Part shown: piece by piece, positions 1 through 6,777 of the stretch
Numbering within the stretch: position 1 is the stretch's first letter
Layout: every line of letters starts with the position of its first letter
Source: Ruminococcaceae bacterium UBA1213
Lineage (GTDB): Bacteria; Bacillota; Clostridia; Oscillospirales; Acutalibacteraceae
DNA: 11,678 nucleotides
Direction of reading: 5' to 3'
Assembly (NCBI GenBank): GCA_002309275.1
Contig: DBXL01000042.1
Coordinates: forward strand, 1 to 11,678
Notes under the pieces: model-generated
What the model was told of the DNA's origin: nothing
The model's database searches: none
What the model saw: only the letters and a program-made list of their open reading frames with translations
Translations under genes and position numbers: made by a program

Positions 1-21
1 TACCAACTGAGCTATACCCCT
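1..21 (-). tRNA. tRNA gene, 5' end only (possibly tRNA-Trp)
   Basis: Read on the minus strand, the first bases give AGGGGTA, then TA, then GCTCAGTTGGTA. This matches the seven-base 5' acceptor strand, U8-A9, the D-stem GCTC and the D-loop with GG of a bacterial tRNA. The rest, including the anticodon, lies outside the window. An AGGGG 5' end is typical of bacterial tRNA-Trp, so that identity is a guess. A near-consensus promoter sits just upstream on the same strand, supporting a real gene that may be the first of a tRNA group. Confidence 0.85.
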
Positions 22-36
22 TCAAACTGCTTGATA

Positions 37-65
37 ATAATATCATAAAAAAACAGATTTGTCAA
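37..65 (-). promoter_or_regulatory. Sigma-A promoter of the tRNA gene
   Basis: On the minus strand there is a perfect -35 TTGACA (60-65), a 17-bp spacer and a -10 TATTAT (37-42). A TG extended -10 dinucleotide sits one base upstream of the -10. Transcription should start near position 30, about ten bases before the tRNA 5' end, which fits the short leader of a stable-RNA promoter. Confidence 0.8.
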
Positions 66-150
66 TAGGTTTTTAAAACTTTTCTTGAAAATGAATTTTG
101 AGTTGTCATTTCATGCAGGGACTTTTTTGAAAAATTAATTTGATTTTTGA

Positions 151-179
151 TTGAAAGACAGATGAAAATATGTTAAAAT
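151..179 (+). promoter_or_regulatory. Sigma-A promoter of the CotH-like gene
   Basis: The -35 is TTGAAA (151-156), followed by a 17-bp spacer and -10 TAAAAT (174-179), with a TG extended -10 at 171-172. Predicted transcription starts near 186, giving a leader of about 34 nt. A ribosome binding site GAAAGGTG lies at 205-212, 7 nt before the ATG. Confidence 0.7.
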
Positions 180-219
180 CAAGTTAATAGTTCAGAATAT
201 TGTTGAAAGGTGTGAAATT

Positions 220-2136
220 ATGAAGAAAAGAATATGTTGGTTGATGGCAGTGCTTATGCTGTCGGCAGGTGTGGCAGGCTGTTCGGGAAAAAGCGGAAAT
301 TCTGAATATATTCCGGAGAGTTCTGTGCAGTCGTCACAGGAGGAAAACGTGTCTGAAGAAGAAAGTTCGGTATTATCTGATGTATCGGTCGAGGAGAGTG
401 CAGAGCATTCCGAAAAGTCCGAAACTTCTGAAAAGTCTGAAACTTCTGAAAAGTCTGAACAGAGTGTCACATCACAGACAAGCGTAAAAGAGAGTTCTGC
501 CGAGAGTGAGGCTTCAAAGACTGTAAGCACTGTTTCAAAGGCTGAAAGTGAAGTTTCAAAAGATGTGTCAGAGATTTCCGTAAGTGAAACGACCTCTGTT
601 GCACCGCAGGAGAGTTCAAGGGAAATTTCAAGGCAACCCTCAAAAGAAACTTCAAAGGAGATTTCAAGAGAGCCGTCAAAAGTTCAGGAGGTTTCCATGC
701 AGGAGCCTGAAAAGCCGGAGATAAAGCAGGAAGAAAACGATATAGGTGGAATAAGTCTTTATAATGAGCTTTTCAATACAGCGAACAGAGTGACGGTAAA
801 TATTTCGATAGACAAGGGCGAGATAGACAAGCTGCAGGCTGACTATCAGAAATACACCGGAAGAGATGATAATAAGAAATCTGATATATATCGCATGGCA
901 ACGGTGACTTTCAATGTTGGCTCAAAAAGCTATACGCTTGAAGAAGTGGGAATACGTCTTAAAGGAAATCAGTCAATGGAGCCGTTTTATGATAAAAGCG
1001 GAAAGCCGAATATATGCAGTTTTAAATTGAGCTTTGATGAAGCATTTGATGATAAAGACGATTACGGAACATCTGCAAAAGTCTGGAATGACGAAAATGC
1101 AAGAAAGGCGAGAAAAAAACGTAAATTTGCCACTCTCAATGAAATGGACATCAAGTGGAATATCAGCTATGATGACTCGAATATAAGGGAGGTTTATGCA
1201 ACAAAATTATTTGAGGCAGCCAATGTGCTTGTGCAGAAGATAAGCCTTTCACAGATGGTGATTAATGGCAATAATTATGGACTTGTAAAGATATATGAGC
1301 CTATTGACAAGACATTTCTTGAAAAGCGTCTGCCCGAATCCGCAATAGGCGGAGATTTGTATAAATGTATGTGGTCTGACTGCGACAGTCACGGAAACCA
1401 TACAGGAAACTGGAAAGGTGCAACATATAAGCTGAATAATTCCTATGGCGTACAGGATAATCCCAACGGCAAAAAATACAATTTCAATCTCAAAACCAAC
1501 AAGAAAACTTCCAAGCATGAATCACTGAAAAATTTCCTGAATGTCATCAACAAGTCGAATATATCGAAATCAGACCTTGAAAGAGTGCTTGATGTAGATT
1601 ACTATGCATCATTCATGGCAGCGGAGTATTTTGCAGGCGATCCCGATGATATAAGGAATAACTATAACAATCACTACATATATTTCCGCAAGGACAACGG
1701 AAAGGCAATATTTATTGTGTATGACAATGACCGCACTCTTGGCATTACATACGGTCTTAATAAAAACTGTGCAGAACGCAATCCCTATTCAAGCTATGCC
1801 GCAACGCAGGGTGAACAGGAAAATCCGCTTATTAAAAACACTATCTCACACAATCCCCTCTCAAGTCTTGCATATATAAGAGATAAGTATGCGGAAAAGC
1901 TCAGTATGCTTTCAAAAACACCAATGCTGACAAGTGACGCTGATTTCAATAAAATGTATAATACTGCAAAGAGTAACTATGAAAGCATTATAACTCCTTA
2001 TACAAGATTTGCCAATCAGGAGCAGAATTTCAAATTCAGTCTTGACGGCAATAAAAACGGCGGTAACAAATCAAATATGTCTTTTGAGCAGTTCCGCTCT
2101 GCCATCATGACAACTTATGCAAAGTCAAAGCCCTGA
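220..2136 (+). CDS. CotH-kinase family lipoprotein with Ser-rich linker
   Basis: A 638-residue exported protein. Residues 1-20 form a lipoprotein signal peptide ending in a VAGC lipobox, so Cys21 should be lipidated and the protein anchored outside the membrane. Residues 22-170 are a low-complexity Ser/Glu/Lys/Thr linker, about 30% serine, with exact three- and four-residue serine periods. The CotH kinase fold (PF08757 type) spans roughly 188-600. Visible motifs are VGIRLKGNQS (243-252), GDPDDIRNNYNN (473-484) and FIVYDNDRTLG (498-508). The last two correspond to the acidic, Asn-rich active-site region of CotH kinases. Known CotH enzymes phosphorylate spore-coat proteins, and lipoprotein or dockerin-bearing relatives occur in cellulolytic ruminococci. 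No dockerin is seen here. Substrate and activity are unknown. The gene appears monocistronic, with its own promoter and terminator. The family call is confident; the kinase function outside the cell is not. Confidence 0.85.
   Translation: MKKRICWLMAVLMLSAGVAGCSGKSGNSEYIPESSVQSSQEENVSEEESSVLSDVSVEESAEHSEKSETSEKSETSEKSEQSVTSQTSVKESSAESEASKTVSTVSKAESEVSKDVSEISVSETTSVAPQESSREISRQPSKETSKEISREPSKVQEVSMQEPEKPEIKQEENDIGGISLYNELFNTANRVTVNISIDKGEIDKLQADYQKYTGRDDNKKSDIYRMATVTFNVGSKSYTLEEVGIRLKGNQSMEPFYDKSGKPNICSFKLSFDEAFDDKDDYGTSAKVWNDENARKARKKRKFATLNEMDIKWNISYDDSNIREVYATKLFEAANVLVQKISLSQMVINGNNYGLVKIYEPIDKTFLEKRLPESAIGGDLYKCMWSDCDSHGNHTGNWKGATYKLNNSYGVQDNPNGKKYNFNLKTNKKTSKHESLKNFLNVINKSNISKSDLERVLDVDYYASFMAAEYFAGDPDDIRNNYNNHYIYFRKDNGKAIFIVYDNDRTLGITYGLNKNCAERNPYSSYAATQGEQENPLIKNTISHNPLSSLAYIRDKYAEKLSMLSKTPMLTSDADFNKMYNTAKSNYESIITPYTRFANQEQNFKFSLDGNKNGGNKSNMSFEQFRSAIMTTYAKSKP
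412..456 (+). repeat. Tandem 18-bp repeat inside the CotH linker, 2.5 copies
   Basis: The unit GAAAAGTCYGAAACTTCT occurs twice (412-429 and 430-447) and is followed by half a unit (448-456). It encodes the peptide repeat EKSETS. The copies differ by a single C/T, which suggests recent slippage expansion, and the copy number may vary between strains. Confidence 0.85.
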
Positions 2137-2140
2137 TTCA

Positions 2141-2154
2141 ATTAGCGATTAGCA
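2141..2154 (+). repeat. Short heptamer tandem, ATTAGCR twice
   Basis: ATTAGCG is followed directly by ATTAGCA and then ATTATT, between the CotH stop codon and its terminator. It is short and could be chance. It resembles small intergenic repeat remnants, but I cannot say whether it recurs in this genome. Confidence 0.3.
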
Positions 2155-2170
2155 ATTATTTCACGTTATC

Positions 2171-2207
2171 AAAAAAGTCTGTTTCAGAAAATGAAACAGA
2201 CTTTTTT
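2171..2207 (+). terminator. Rho-independent terminator after the CotH-like gene
   Basis: A perfect 16-bp stem pairs 2171-2186 with 2192-2207 around the 5-nt loop GAAAA. It has an A6 run on the 5' side and a T6 run on the 3' side, so it could work in both directions. It separates the CotH gene from the downstream polyphosphate gene. Confidence 0.92.
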
Positions 2208-2234
2208 AAATTTGCATAAAAATTTAAAAATATG

Positions 2235-2263
2235 TTGCGAAATTATTGATAAAGATATATAAT
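2235..2263 (+). promoter_or_regulatory. Sigma-A promoter of the PPK2 gene
   Basis: The -35 is TTGCGA (2235-2240), followed by a 17-bp spacer and a perfect -10 TATAAT (2258-2263). Start of transcription should be near 2270, leaving a leader of about 29 nt before the chosen ATG. It lies between the upstream terminator and the gene, so this gene should be transcribed independently. Confidence 0.75.
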
Positions 2264-2284
2264 GAAAAGAGATATTTAAAATAA

Positions 2285-2290
2285 AGGTGG
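2285..2290 (+). promoter_or_regulatory. Ribosome binding site that fixes the PPK2 start
   Basis: AGGTGG lies 8 nt before the ATG at 2299. The in-frame GTG at 2287 lies inside this site and cannot be the start, so the gene begins at 2299. Confidence 0.75.
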
Positions 2291-2298
2291 TCGGAAAA

Positions 2299-3789
2299 AT
2301 GCTCAGGGATTTTGAATCAAAAAAACGTGAGGACAGCGGTTCTCTTATGGAGGAAACAAAACAGCTTCAGGCAAAGCTTCTTTCTCAGCAGCAGCTTTTG
2401 ATGAAAGAGAAAATACCTGTGATTGTAATGATAGAGGGCTGGGCTGCGGCAGGAAAGGGAACTTTGATAAAAGAGTTGATAAGCGAACTCGATCCGAGAT
2501 TTTATCATGTAGTATCCCCGAAAGTTCTGACGGAAGAGGAAGAAAGGTATCCCTTTTTACGGCAGTATGTGCAGGCTATTCCGGTGAATGGGAAGGTTAC
2601 ATTTTTTGATTCGGGTTGGATGGAAAATGTAGTGAGGAAATATCTGGGACACGAGATAACAAAAGATGAATACAGAAACAGACTGCGTGAAGTGAATGAG
2701 TTTGAGCGTCAGCTGCGTGACGGCGGTTATATGGTGCTGAAAATATTTCTTCACATAGAAAAAAGAAAGCAGTATGAGCGTCTTTACAGGCTTGCGGAAG
2801 ATCCTAAAACAGAATGGAGAGTAGAACATGATGACCTCATGCAGCACAAGGAATACAGGCGTTTCATGGAAGCATATGATGATTTCATAGAGAAAACGGG
2901 AAATTCAATCAGCTGGCATATTCTTGACGGAAGTCACAGCAAGACGGCTGTAAGAGATGCTTTGAAACTGCTCTGTCAAAAAATAGATCAGGCTGTGGAA
3001 GAGGGAAGATATGAAGGCAAGCCTTTTGAAGAGGATTTTCCATTGAAAGAAATGCCGAAGCTTGCAGAAGTGGATTTATCGCCGTCAATCAGTGATGAGG
3101 AATACAAAAAGGAGCTTAAAAAGCTTCAGACGAGATTAAGTGAACTGCATAATATCATATACAGAAAAAAAATACCTGTCATACTGTGCTATGAGGGCTG
3201 GGACGCTGCAGGAAAAGGCGGTAATATCAGACGACTTACATACGCACTTGACCCGAGAGGATTTGACGTGCATCCGATAGCATCTCCTCTGCCGCATGAA
3301 TTCAACAGACATTATTTATGGCGGTTCTGGACAAGACTGCCCAAAACAGGACATATCTGCGTGTTTGACCGCACATGGTATGGCAGAGTAATGGTAGAAC
3401 GTCTTGAAGGGTTCTGTACAGAAAAGGAATGGAAAAGGGCATATAATGAGATAAATGAATTTGAAAGAATGCTGACGGACTGGGGAGCAGTTGTATTAAA
3501 ATTCTGGATACATATAGATAAAGATACACAGTTGGAGCGTTTTAATAACAGAGAAAATACACCTGAAAAACAGTGGAAGATAACAGAAGAGGACTGGAGA
3601 AACCGTGAAAAATGGGATAGCTATGAAGTGGCAGTTGATGAGCTTCTTCAAAAGACAAGTACCAAAAATGCTCCGTGGTATATCATAGAATCCAATGATA
3701 AGAAATATGCCCGCATAAAAACTCTCCGAATAATAGTAAAGGCACTTGAAAAGGCGTGTGAAAAGCATTTTAAGCAAATGATGGAATAA
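2299..3789 (+). CDS. pap: Polyphosphate:AMP phosphotransferase, tandem PPK2 domains
   Basis: A 496-residue cytoplasmic enzyme of the two-domain PPK2 class, close to the usual length of that class. It is expected to use inorganic polyphosphate to phosphorylate AMP to ADP, linking phosphate stores to adenylate recycling. Domain 1 (about 20-250) has Walker A EGWAAAGKGT (46-55), but its second motif reads FFDSGWMENVV (102-112). Domain 2 (about 270-490) has Walker A EGWDAAGKGG (299-308) and the intact Walker B/lid motif FDRTWYGRV (356-364), followed by an Arg-rich lid region. The C-terminal domain therefore looks catalytic and the N-terminal one degenerate, as reported for characterised fused enzymes. 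The start was chosen at 2299 because AGGTGG precedes it by 8 nt. The gene has its own promoter, and a hairpin follows its stop. Exact nucleotide specificity cannot be read from sequence. Confidence 0.93.
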   Translation: MLRDFESKKREDSGSLMEETKQLQAKLLSQQQLLMKEKIPVIVMIEGWAAAGKGTLIKELISELDPRFYHVVSPKVLTEEEERYPFLRQYVQAIPVNGKVTFFDSGWMENVVRKYLGHEITKDEYRNRLREVNEFERQLRDGGYMVLKIFLHIEKRKQYERLYRLAEDPKTEWRVEHDDLMQHKEYRRFMEAYDDFIEKTGNSISWHILDGSHSKTAVRDALKLLCQKIDQAVEEGRYEGKPFEEDFPLKEMPKLAEVDLSPSISDEEYKKELKKLQTRLSELHNIIYRKKIPVILCYEGWDAAGKGGNIRRLTYALDPRGFDVHPIASPLPHEFNRHYLWRFWTRLPKTGHICVFDRTWYGRVMVERLEGFCTEKEWKRAYNEINEFERMLTDWGAVVLKFWIHIDKDTQLERFNNRENTPEKQWKITEEDWRNREKWDSYEVAVDELLQKTSTKNAPWYIIESNDKKYARIKTLRIIVKALEKACEKHFKQMME

Positions 3790-3794
3790 TTGTT

Positions 3795-3841
3795 TCCCTC
3801 TGTTATTTTGTCTGAATGATGAGATGACAGGGGGACTTTTT
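3795..3841 (+). terminator. Terminator or attenuator hairpin between pap and the cluster
   Basis: A 12-bp stem with two G-U pairs joins 3795-3806 (TCCCTCTGTTAT) to 3824-3835 (ATGACAGGGGGA) around a 17-nt loop. CTTTTT follows at 3836-3841. The hairpin ends only 3-4 nt before the ribosome binding site of the next gene, so it may end the pap transcript or act as an attenuator for the downstream cluster. The long loop and wobble pairs make it weaker than the other terminators here. Confidence 0.65.
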
Positions 3842-3861
3842 GAAAGAGAGGTCTTAATGAA

Positions 3862-5007
3862 ATGACTGTTGTATTTTACACAACGCCTGCTCACGGACAT
3901 ATCAATCCCGCACTGCCGATAATCAGCAGTTTTATAGATAAGGGTTATGAAGTGGTTGCCTATTCGACAGAGGAATTTAAAAATATAATAGAGAACAGCG
4001 GAGCTGTTTTTAAAAGCTATGAGAACGGTGATATAACTTTTGATACGTCTGTTGGGAGTGAACTGGTACCTTTAACGAATCTGATACTGAAATTTTCTCT
4101 GTATGCTCTGCCGACGCTTATCAGGGAGGCAAAAGAAATTTCTCCCGTGCTTATCATGCATGATACCCTGGCATTCTGGGGCAGGGCTGTTGCGGAAAAT
4201 ATAGATATTCCTGCCTTTTCGGTGAATACCATACAGACTGTATATGGCATGAATACGAATACTTTCAGAATATACAGCAGAAATTTTGCCCTGCACACAG
4301 CAGGACAGGTTTTTCAGCTTGGCACTACCGCAAAATACAGAAATTCCCTGAAAAAGCTCTATCATATCAAAAATACAGATATGCTTTCTGTTCTGATGAA
4401 CCGTGAGGGACTGAATGTATTCACATTTCCACGCTGTATGCACCCCGACGGAGATACTCTTGGAAAGGACTGTTTTTTTCTGGGGGCAACATCACGGCTG
4501 CGTTCAGGTGCAAAGGGAGATACACTTGAAAGTGATAATTTAATATATGTTTCGCTTGGAACGGTGTTTAATAAAAGCACGGCTTTTTATAAAAAGCTGA
4601 TAAAGGAATTTGAGGGAACGCATTACAGGCTTTTGGTATCATGCGGAGGAAATTATGAAAAGCTGTCGAAAATGCATTTTCCGCATAATATCGTGCTGAC
4701 ACGTTTTGCCAATCAGACGGTTGTATTAAGCCGTGCAAAGTTATTTATAACAGCAGGCGGAATGAACAGTATTTGTGAAGCGGCAGCGGCAGGTGTACCG
4801 TGTCTGATAGTGCCACAGCAGGGGGAACAGGCAGCTAATGCGGAGATGTTTGAAACAGCGGGCGGCGGTTTCAAAAGTCATGGAAAGCTTTATGAAGAAA
4901 GCAATCATATTATCACTACGTTTCAGAGAAATGAAAAGCTCATAAAGACATTTTCGACAGTTGATTTTGATAAATTCATATCGGTTGTGGAGGAGTATAT
5001 AAAATGA
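3862..5007 (+). CDS. GT1/MGT-type glycosyltransferase
   Basis: A 381-residue GT-B fold enzyme of family GT1, similar in plan to macrolide glycosyltransferases. It is predicted to move a sugar from a nucleotide sugar to a small hydrophobic acceptor. The N-terminal domain opens with TPAHGHINPALP (8-19), where His13 aligns with the usual catalytic base. The C-terminal donor domain has YVSLGTVF (229-236) and the block FITAGGMNSICEAAAAGVP (295-313), then PQQGEQAANA (318-327), a degenerate PSPG-like box. Oddly, the His normally found in the THGG of this box is Ala298. There is no signal peptide or obvious membrane segment. AGAGAGG (3845-3851) precedes the ATG by 10 nt. It is the first gene of a five-gene cluster, and its stop overlaps the next start as ATGA. 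Acceptor and donor are unknown, but the neighbours suggest an acyl- or aryl-derived alcohol. Confidence 0.88.
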   Translation: MTVVFYTTPAHGHINPALPIISSFIDKGYEVVAYSTEEFKNIIENSGAVFKSYENGDITFDTSVGSELVPLTNLILKFSLYALPTLIREAKEISPVLIMHDTLAFWGRAVAENIDIPAFSVNTIQTVYGMNTNTFRIYSRNFALHTAGQVFQLGTTAKYRNSLKKLYHIKNTDMLSVLMNREGLNVFTFPRCMHPDGDTLGKDCFFLGATSRLRSGAKGDTLESDNLIYVSLGTVFNKSTAFYKKLIKEFEGTHYRLLVSCGGNYEKLSKMHFPHNIVLTRFANQTVVLSRAKLFITAGGMNSICEAAAAGVPCLIVPQQGEQAANAEMFETAGGGFKSHGKLYEESNHIITTFQRNEKLIKTFSTVDFDKFISVVEEYIK

Positions 5008-5999
5008 AAAAAATTCTGGTAACAGGTGCAACAGGATTTCTCGGAAAATACCTTGCACCGCTTTTAAAAAGTAAGGGATATGAAGTGCTTGCCCTTGGCA
5101 GAAATGCAAAAGCAGGTGAAGAACTTCAAAAAATCGGTGTTACATTCTGCAAAGGTGATTTCACCGACAAAGAGCAGTGTGCAAAATATTTTGATGGGGT
5201 GGAGTGTGTCATTCATGCAGGGGCATTATCTACTGTATGGGGAAAGTGGGAAGACTTTTATAATGCCAATGTGCAGGGGACAAGAAATATATGTGAATTG
5301 TGCATGGAAAATAAAGTGAAAAGGCTTGTATATATTTCTTCACCGAGTGTATATTCAGCCAAAAAAGACCGCTTTGATATAAAGGAAAATGACGTTGACA
5401 AGTCCAATGAACTCAATTATTATATAAAGTCAAAAATTCTTGCAGAGGATATTATAAAAGAATATAACGAAAAGGGGCTTTATACGGTGGTAATTCGCCC
5501 AAGGGGACTTTTCGGCATAGGTGATACAAGCCTTATTCCAAGAGTGCTTCGTGCCAATTCAAAAATAGGCATACCTCTTTTAAACGGCGGAAAAAATTTC
5601 GTTGATATAACCCATGTAAAGAATGTTGCTCATGCGTGTTTTTTGGGGGCTGTCACGGAGAATATCAATGGAGAAGTCTTCAATATCACCAACGGCGAGC
5701 CTATGGAATTCCGCCTGATACTCGAACAGTTTTTGAATGCAATAGGAGAAAAACCAAAATATTTAAAACTGCCATTCGGACTGCTTTACAGTGTGTCTGT
5801 AATTTCAGAATGGTTTTACAGGACTTTCAAGCTTAAAGGAGAGCCTATGCTGACAAAATACACAGTCTGCACGCTTGCCTTTTCGCAAACTCTGAACATA
5901 GAAAAAGCTAAGAAAAAATTAGGCTATCAGCCTGTTATCAGCTTAACGGAGGGAATCAATGAATATGGAAAATGGTGGAAAGAAAATCACAAAAATTAA
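5004..5999 (+). CDS. NAD(P)-dependent extended SDR, 3beta-HSD/OleD-like reductase
   Basis: A 331-residue extended short-chain dehydrogenase/reductase. The Rossmann motif TGATGFLG (7-14) binds NAD(P). VYISSPSVY (109-117) carries the Ser region, and Tyr140 with Lys144 form the YxxxK catalytic pair. RPRGLFGIGD (165-174) is typical of the 3beta-hydroxysteroid dehydrogenase/sterol-dehydrogenase branch, which includes the OleD ketoreductase of olefin biosynthesis. It probably reduces a ketone or oxidises an alcohol on a small substrate, rather than epimerising a sugar. The latter cannot be excluded, since nucleotide-sugar epimerases share the fold and a glycosyltransferase sits upstream. The start overlaps the upstream stop by 4 nt (ATGA), with GGAGG at 4989-4993. 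Its 3' end overlaps the next gene by 41 nt. Family call secure, substrate unknown. Confidence 0.88.
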   Translation: MKKILVTGATGFLGKYLAPLLKSKGYEVLALGRNAKAGEELQKIGVTFCKGDFTDKEQCAKYFDGVECVIHAGALSTVWGKWEDFYNANVQGTRNICELCMENKVKRLVYISSPSVYSAKKDRFDIKENDVDKSNELNYYIKSKILAEDIIKEYNEKGLYTVVIRPRGLFGIGDTSLIPRVLRANSKIGIPLLNGGKNFVDITHVKNVAHACFLGAVTENINGEVFNITNGEPMEFRLILEQFLNAIGEKPKYLKLPFGLLYSVSVISEWFYRTFKLKGEPMLTKYTVCTLAFSQTLNIEKAKKKLGYQPVISLTEGINEYGKWWKENHKN

Positions 6000-6777
6000 A
6001 CTGTATTCATGCGGATATTGTCAGAATGATTTGGGGATAGTTTTTCACGGGCATAAAAAAGATGTACGCAAATTTCCGGCCCTTGTTGTATATCTTCATC
6101 ATAGAAAATTCGGAAATATTCTTTTTGATACAGGTTACAGTGAGCTTGTATATCAAAACGGCGTTGTATCGCTGATTTATAATACTCTTAATAAGACCTT
6201 TGTCAAGCCTGAAGAAATCATTGATGTAAGGCTGAAAAATGACGGGATTTCGCCTGACAGCGTGAAATATATCATTTTATCCCATGCCCACCCCGACCAT
6301 ATCGGTGCATTGAAGAAATTTTCAAATTACAGGCTTATCACTACAAAAGATGTTTTGATGAAAATGAAAGAGAAAAAGACACTTTCTCTGACTTTTAAAA
6401 ACATGATACCTCATGGAAAAATTCTTGTAAAAGCCGTAAAGCCGACAGACAAAACGAATATTTTCAGTGAATTTTTCAATGAAGTGTATGATATATTCAA
6501 TGACGGCTCTGTGATAGGTGTACGCCTTGACGGTCATGCAGAGGGACAAATGGGAATATACCTGCCCGAATATAAAATTTTCTTTGCGGCAGATGCCTGT
6601 TGGGGAGGAGATATTCTTGACGAAGTAAAAAATATGTATCCTCTGCCAAGACTGATTCAGAACGATTTCAGGAAATATTCCGATACAGTCACGGCTTTAC
6701 AGAAATTTTCCGCTGTACACCCCGAAATAAAAATCATTTATTCACATGGCGGCATGGAGGAAAAAGTATATGAGTAA
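5959..6777 (+). CDS. Metallo-beta-lactamase-fold hydrolase, AHL-lactonase-like
   Basis: A 272-residue MBL-fold metal hydrolase with a full dinuclear site. HAHPDH gives His109, His111, Asp113 and His114, GHAEGQMG gives His193, AADACW gives Asp212, and YSHGG gives His263. The order and spacing resemble AiiA-type acyl-homoserine lactonases and MBL thioesterases, so it likely cleaves a lactone or thioester. It is probably cytoplasmic, with no signal peptide. An N-terminal CGYC (18-21) is not part of the canonical metal site. The start at 5959 was preferred over ATG 5965 because GGAGG (5948-5952) is 6 nt away. It overlaps the upstream reductase by 41 nt and the downstream ligase by 8 nt, implying translational coupling. 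In this cluster it may release a product from CoA, as PqsE-type MBL enzymes do, or open a lactone. The role is inferred. Confidence 0.87.
   Translation: MNMENGGKKITKIKLYSCGYCQNDLGIVFHGHKKDVRKFPALVVYLHHRKFGNILFDTGYSELVYQNGVVSLIYNTLNKTFVKPEEIIDVRLKNDGISPDSVKYIILSHAHPDHIGALKKFSNYRLITTKDVLMKMKEKKTLSLTFKNMIPHGKILVKAVKPTDKTNIFSEFFNEVYDIFNDGSVIGVRLDGHAEGQMGIYLPEYKIFFAADACWGGDILDEVKNMYPLPRLIQNDFRKYSDTVTALQKFSAVHPEIKIIYSHGGMEEKVYE
6756..6760 (+). promoter_or_regulatory. Ribosome binding site that fixes the ligase start
   Basis: GGAGG inside the end of the hydrolase gene lies 9 nt before the ATG at 6770. An in-frame ATG at 6746 lies upstream of this site and has no Shine-Dalgarno at a good distance, so 6770 is preferred. 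Confidence 0.75.

Noticed and set aside
192..530. 112-codon minus-strand open frame opposite the CotH linker
   Set aside because: It is the mirror of the repetitive Ser-coding tract, has no ribosome binding site and encodes a low-complexity antisense product. The plus-strand frame has a lipobox and a full domain.
2287..2298. GTG start four codons upstream for the PPK2 gene
   Set aside because: The GTG lies within the AGGTGG ribosome binding site of the ATG at 2299.
6746..6769. Earlier ATG for the adenylate-forming enzyme
   Set aside because: No Shine-Dalgarno precedes it, while GGAGG is correctly spaced for the ATG at 6770.
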